From the NCBI GenBank assembly GCA_013425335.1, contig JACCLG010000024.1, forward strand, positions 1 through 42,378: a DNA stretch of 42,378 bases, given 5' to 3'. Of this stretch, positions 40,079 through 42,378 are shown in pieces (positions within the stretch are counted from its first letter, which is position 1; each line of letters begins with the position of its first letter). Made by a program: the position numbers and the translations under genes. Origin of the DNA: Microcaldota archaeon (lineage in GTDB: Archaea > Micrarchaeota > Micrarchaeia > Burarchaeales > Fermentimicrarchaeaceae). Below the pieces are notes generated by a model. That model worked only from the letters and a program-made list of their open reading frames with translations. It did not search any database and was not told where the DNA came from.

Positions 40079-42058
40079 ATGAACAAGGAACTATTTATTG
40101 CAATCTTCCTCATACTTGTCATACTCATATTCACAACACCCACTGTCCCCTACCTGAGTGGTCTCGATAACTGGTACCAGTACAGAATTGCAGAATACGC
40201 GTTTGAACAGGGTGTCAGACCCAACTTTGATCCCCTTTCCAACATGGGTGAGAATATAGTCTATCCGCCCCTGCTGCACTACCTCCTAGCCATACCTGCC
40301 CACATTCCTGGCTTGAGCGTGATGATGATGGCGCAAATCTACCCTCCCCTGGCAGCTATTCTCACTCTCATATTCGTATTCCTTTTTGTAAGGGAAGTTT
40401 TTGATGAGAAGACTGCAATGCTCGCAGCCCTTATTCTATCCTTGCTACCCATCTTCAAACTCATTACCTCATTCGGCTACTCAGACCATGATGCACTGGA
40501 TTTCGTCTTCGTATCCTCAACAATGTTCTTTTTCGTCAGGGCAATAAGCACCAAAGCTCATGCTGCGCCAGAGCAGTTATCCACTGTCGTCAATTCAAAT
40601 GACCTTCTAATTAAGCCTAAAAGACGGTGGGAAAGTTTCATCTACTATGCGCTTGCAGGTGTTTCCTTGGGTCTGTTCTCCCTTGAATGGGGGGGCTTTC
40701 CGATGCTGGTTGTCCCGCTATGCGGTTTCATGCTTCTCTGTGCAATCCTGAACTCTAGGCTGAAACTGCTTGATAACAATATGGTAATGGGTTTCCTGCT
40801 ATTCTCTGCTGTTTCCACTGGAATTGCGTCTCTCTGGTACGGTTCAGACATATTGCCCATATTCGCGGCTGAGCTGATATCCGCAGCATTCTCCTACATT
40901 GCGGTAAGGTTTGAGGGCAATAGCAGAGTGCCGCTTGTCCTGGTTGCAATTATACTCTCCTTCATCCCGATTTTATACTTCTTTGGAGGAGACATCATAA
41001 ATGTAGGTCTTACCTATGTGGGGTTGAGGGATAGGGACGTATACCTGCAGTATGTCGCCGAGCTGCAAACCCCGCATTTCAACGATTTCTCCAACCTTTA
41101 CGGGGTACAGCTGCTCTCCTTCCTAATTGGGCTGGGCTTGTTTGTGATGTCAACAAAGGAGCTGAAGAGGCACACCCTCCTCTTCGCAGCCTGTTTTATA
41201 TTCTTCCTCTTCCTCGCCTCCTCTGCCTTGCGGTTCCTCCAGTATTTCGGCATATTTGTCTCAATTTTCTCAGCCTACCTGCTCGTAAAAATATTCGAAG
41301 TGGTAAACAAGTCGGTGAAAAAGGACGTATTCATACCTTTAATGCTCCTCTCGGCACTGCTTTTTATGCAGCCCCCAGTTCCCACCATTGTAATTTCTGG
41401 AGACTGGTACAATTCGCTCCAATGGCTGAGGAGCAACTCACATTCAACTGATGTCGTGCTCACATGGTGGGATTACTCCCCATGGGTGAATGGCGTTGCC
41501 TGGAGGAAGACGGTCGTGAACAACCAGCCTCCTGGAAGGTTTGACGACGACATGATATTCTTCGGGACAGACGACTGGAGCAAGGCGCAGAACCTGCTTG
41601 AGAAATACAACGTGAGTTATGTGATAGTCAGCGAAGGGATTCTGGATAATATAAAAACCTCGCAAAGCTTCATTAACAAGACTATCAATTTCCAGCAGTC
41701 CAGAGTTTTGAGCCAGGGAAATCTCTACCAGATGGGATTCAGCGGCAGCTTCAGAACATACTTTGACCCCACCTCCAAGCTTGCATGGGATCAGGACTAC
41801 AGCGGGGGCAAGACGTACTACAGGGAGCTAGGCGTGCTGAATGCCGGAACCTCCGAGGAGCAGCACTTCACTGCGAACCTCTCTGGAGCGCAGTTCAATG
41901 ATTATTACCTGTTTATATACTCAGACATTGCAGTAAGGATTCCCAAGGATACAAAGGACAGGGTTTTCTTCAACCTGATGTATACCAACTCAACCATACC
42001 CTACCTGAAGCTTGTGAAGGAAACTGGAGAGGTTAGAATTTATAAAGTAATAAAATGA
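40079..42058 (+). CDS. Second STT3/AglB-type oligosaccharyltransferase (short form)
   Basis: This 659-residue GT66 protein has all key STT3 elements. The first acidic motif is GLDNWYQYR near residue 29 and the second is GYSDHDALDF near residue 137. VAELQTPHF serves as the TIXE/SVSE glutamate, and the sequon-binding WWDYS is at about 463-467. About a dozen helices precede a compact C-terminal outer domain, smaller than in the 878-residue aglB. The track begins at ATG 40061; ATG 40079 has GGTGTGAG directly upstream. It would transfer a glycan to Asn sequons, perhaps a different glycan or protein set from the first enzyme. Confidence 0.9.
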   Translation: MNKELFIAIFLILVILIFTTPTVPYLSGLDNWYQYRIAEYAFEQGVRPNFDPLSNMGENIVYPPLLHYLLAIPAHIPGLSVMMMAQIYPPLAAILTLIFVFLFVREVFDEKTAMLAALILSLLPIFKLITSFGYSDHDALDFVFVSSTMFFFVRAISTKAHAAPEQLSTVVNSNDLLIKPKRRWESFIYYALAGVSLGLFSLEWGGFPMLVVPLCGFMLLCAILNSRLKLLDNNMVMGFLLFSAVSTGIASLWYGSDILPIFAAELISAAFSYIAVRFEGNSRVPLVLVAIILSFIPILYFFGGDIINVGLTYVGLRDRDVYLQYVAELQTPHFNDFSNLYGVQLLSFLIGLGLFVMSTKELKRHTLLFAACFIFFLFLASSALRFLQYFGIFVSIFSAYLLVKIFEVVNKSVKKDVFIPLMLLSALLFMQPPVPTIVISGDWYNSLQWLRSNSHSTDVVLTWWDYSPWVNGVAWRKTVVNNQPPGRFDDDMIFFGTDDWSKAQNLLEKYNVSYVIVSEGILDNIKTSQSFINKTINFQQSRVLSQGNLYQMGFSGSFRTYFDPTSKLAWDQDYSGGKTYYRELGVLNAGTSEEQHFTANLSGAQFNDYYLFIYSDIAVRIPKDTKDRVFFNLMYTNSTIPYLKLVKETGEVRIYKVIK

Positions 42059-42213
42059 ACCCGAGCAGCGTGACGAACTGCTGAAGCTGCTCATGGAAAA
42101 CACCTGGTAACACGAACTGGCGACTTCAAACATTACGCTGCTGGGTCAGGCAGCGCGGAGAAGAAATGATAAAAAATGAAGGTTTCGGCAGTTTGATGCC
42201 TCCGAGGGAAAAT

Positions 42214-42265
42214 AGTGGCATGCTCCCACCCTAAAGCGTGTGGGATTTCCCGCTCACCTTGTTAA
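42214..42265 (-). repeat. Hairpin repeat copy 3, IS200/IS605 right-end-like
   Basis: On the minus strand the sequence reads TTAACAAGGTGAGCGGGAAA, then TCCCACACGCTTTAGGGTGGG and AGCATGCCACT. It is one base shorter than copies 1 and 2 in the loop-proximal stem and has a C for T near the end. It forms the 3' end of the partial frame at 42231-42377. Confidence 0.68.
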
Positions 42266-42377
42266 AGAAATTATTCACCACGTACCGCAAGTTAGTCTGA
42301 TAACTTTCTTCATGACCTACATATTCAACAAGTTTTGCTCTTTTTTTGATCTGGCTTTTTCTAATTTTGCACTTCTT
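42231..42377 (-). CDS. Partial C-terminal coding region ending in the repeat
   Basis: The minus strand is open from the window edge for 48 codons. It reads KKCKIRKSQIKKRAKLVEYV, then GHEESYQTNLRYVVNNFF and NKVSGKSHTL with a TAG stop. No start is visible because the gene enters from outside the window. The final ten residues and stop come from repeat copy 3, matching the tail of the epimerase at 12225. It could be a host gene whose end was replaced by the repeat, or the end of a mobile-element gene. I do not recognise the basic upstream segment. The stretch 42059-42213 beside it holds no gene I can support. Confidence 0.4.
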   Translation of the reverse strand, partial: KKCKIRKSQIKKRAKLVEYVGHEESYQTNLRYVVNNFFNKVSGKSHTL

Positions 42378-42378
42378 G

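Noticed and set aside
1-42378. CRISPR array, rRNA genes or a complete insertion sequence
   Set aside because: No regularly spaced direct repeats, no rRNA signatures and no transposase frame were found; only the three solitary hairpin repeats suggest mobile DNA.

Overview
The window is archaeal, with roughly balanced base composition. Archaeal hallmark genes include the ribosome-rescue pair Pelota and ABCE1, a class I CCA-adding enzyme, RibL-type FAD synthetase, diphthine-ammonia ligase (Dph6), a geranylgeranyl reductase, STT3/AglB oligosaccharyltransferases and a PAC2 protein. TATA boxes sit about 22-27 bases ahead of many start codons (leaderless geometry), and GGTGA/GGAGG ribosome sites occur inside operons. 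The only tRNA carries a 17-base intron in the anticodon stem, which in archaea needs a broad-specificity splicing endonuclease. A DPANN lineage such as Micrarchaeota or Diapherotrites would fit, but this placement is an inference.

Region 1 (1-12.2 kb) is a surface-glycan locus. It holds four GT4 glycosyltransferases, one GT2, two methyltransferases plus the remains of a third, a GDP-mannose-dehydratase-like SDR, two further SDR sugar epimerases, a UDP-glucose dehydrogenase and a sugar-1-phosphate nucleotidyltransferase. Region 2 (12.2-18.5 kb) has the large AglB-type oligosaccharyltransferase, then a divergent operon of geranylgeranyl reductase, cis-prenyltransferase (UppS) and DUF192 protein, then PAC2, the intron-bearing tRNA-Leu(UAA) and a small membrane protein. 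Sugar activation, lipid carrier synthesis and transfer to protein are therefore neighbours, as expected for N-glycosylation.

Region 3 (18.5-21.7 kb) is a minus-strand operon with a fused double ABC permease, its ATPase and a DUF47/PhoU-like protein, but no substrate-binding protein. Region 4 (21.8-26.8 kb) is a compact translation operon: cca, alanyl-tRNA editing protein, asnS, ribL, dph6. It converges on an SAH/MTA-type deaminase. Region 5 (28.2-31.6 kb) has a JAMM metallopeptidase coupled to a PfkB kinase, a lipoprotein serpin and a second lipoprotein, both rich in N-glycosylation sequons. Region 6 (31.6-34.5 kb) has divergent abce1 and pelA. Region 7 (34.5-42 kb) is a second glycan block: FkbM methyltransferase, GT4, polyprenyl-phosphate-sugar synthase-like GT2, methyltransferase, a GT-C-type membrane protein and a second, shorter STT3/AglB.

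A 52-53 base hairpin repeat resembling the right end of IS200/IS605 elements occurs three times (12.2, 21.7 and 42.2 kb) with no transposase in view. One copy supplies the C-terminal tail and stop codon of an epimerase and, on the other strand, the stop codon of aglB. Another supplies the same tail to a partial gene at the right edge. No rRNA or CRISPR array was seen.
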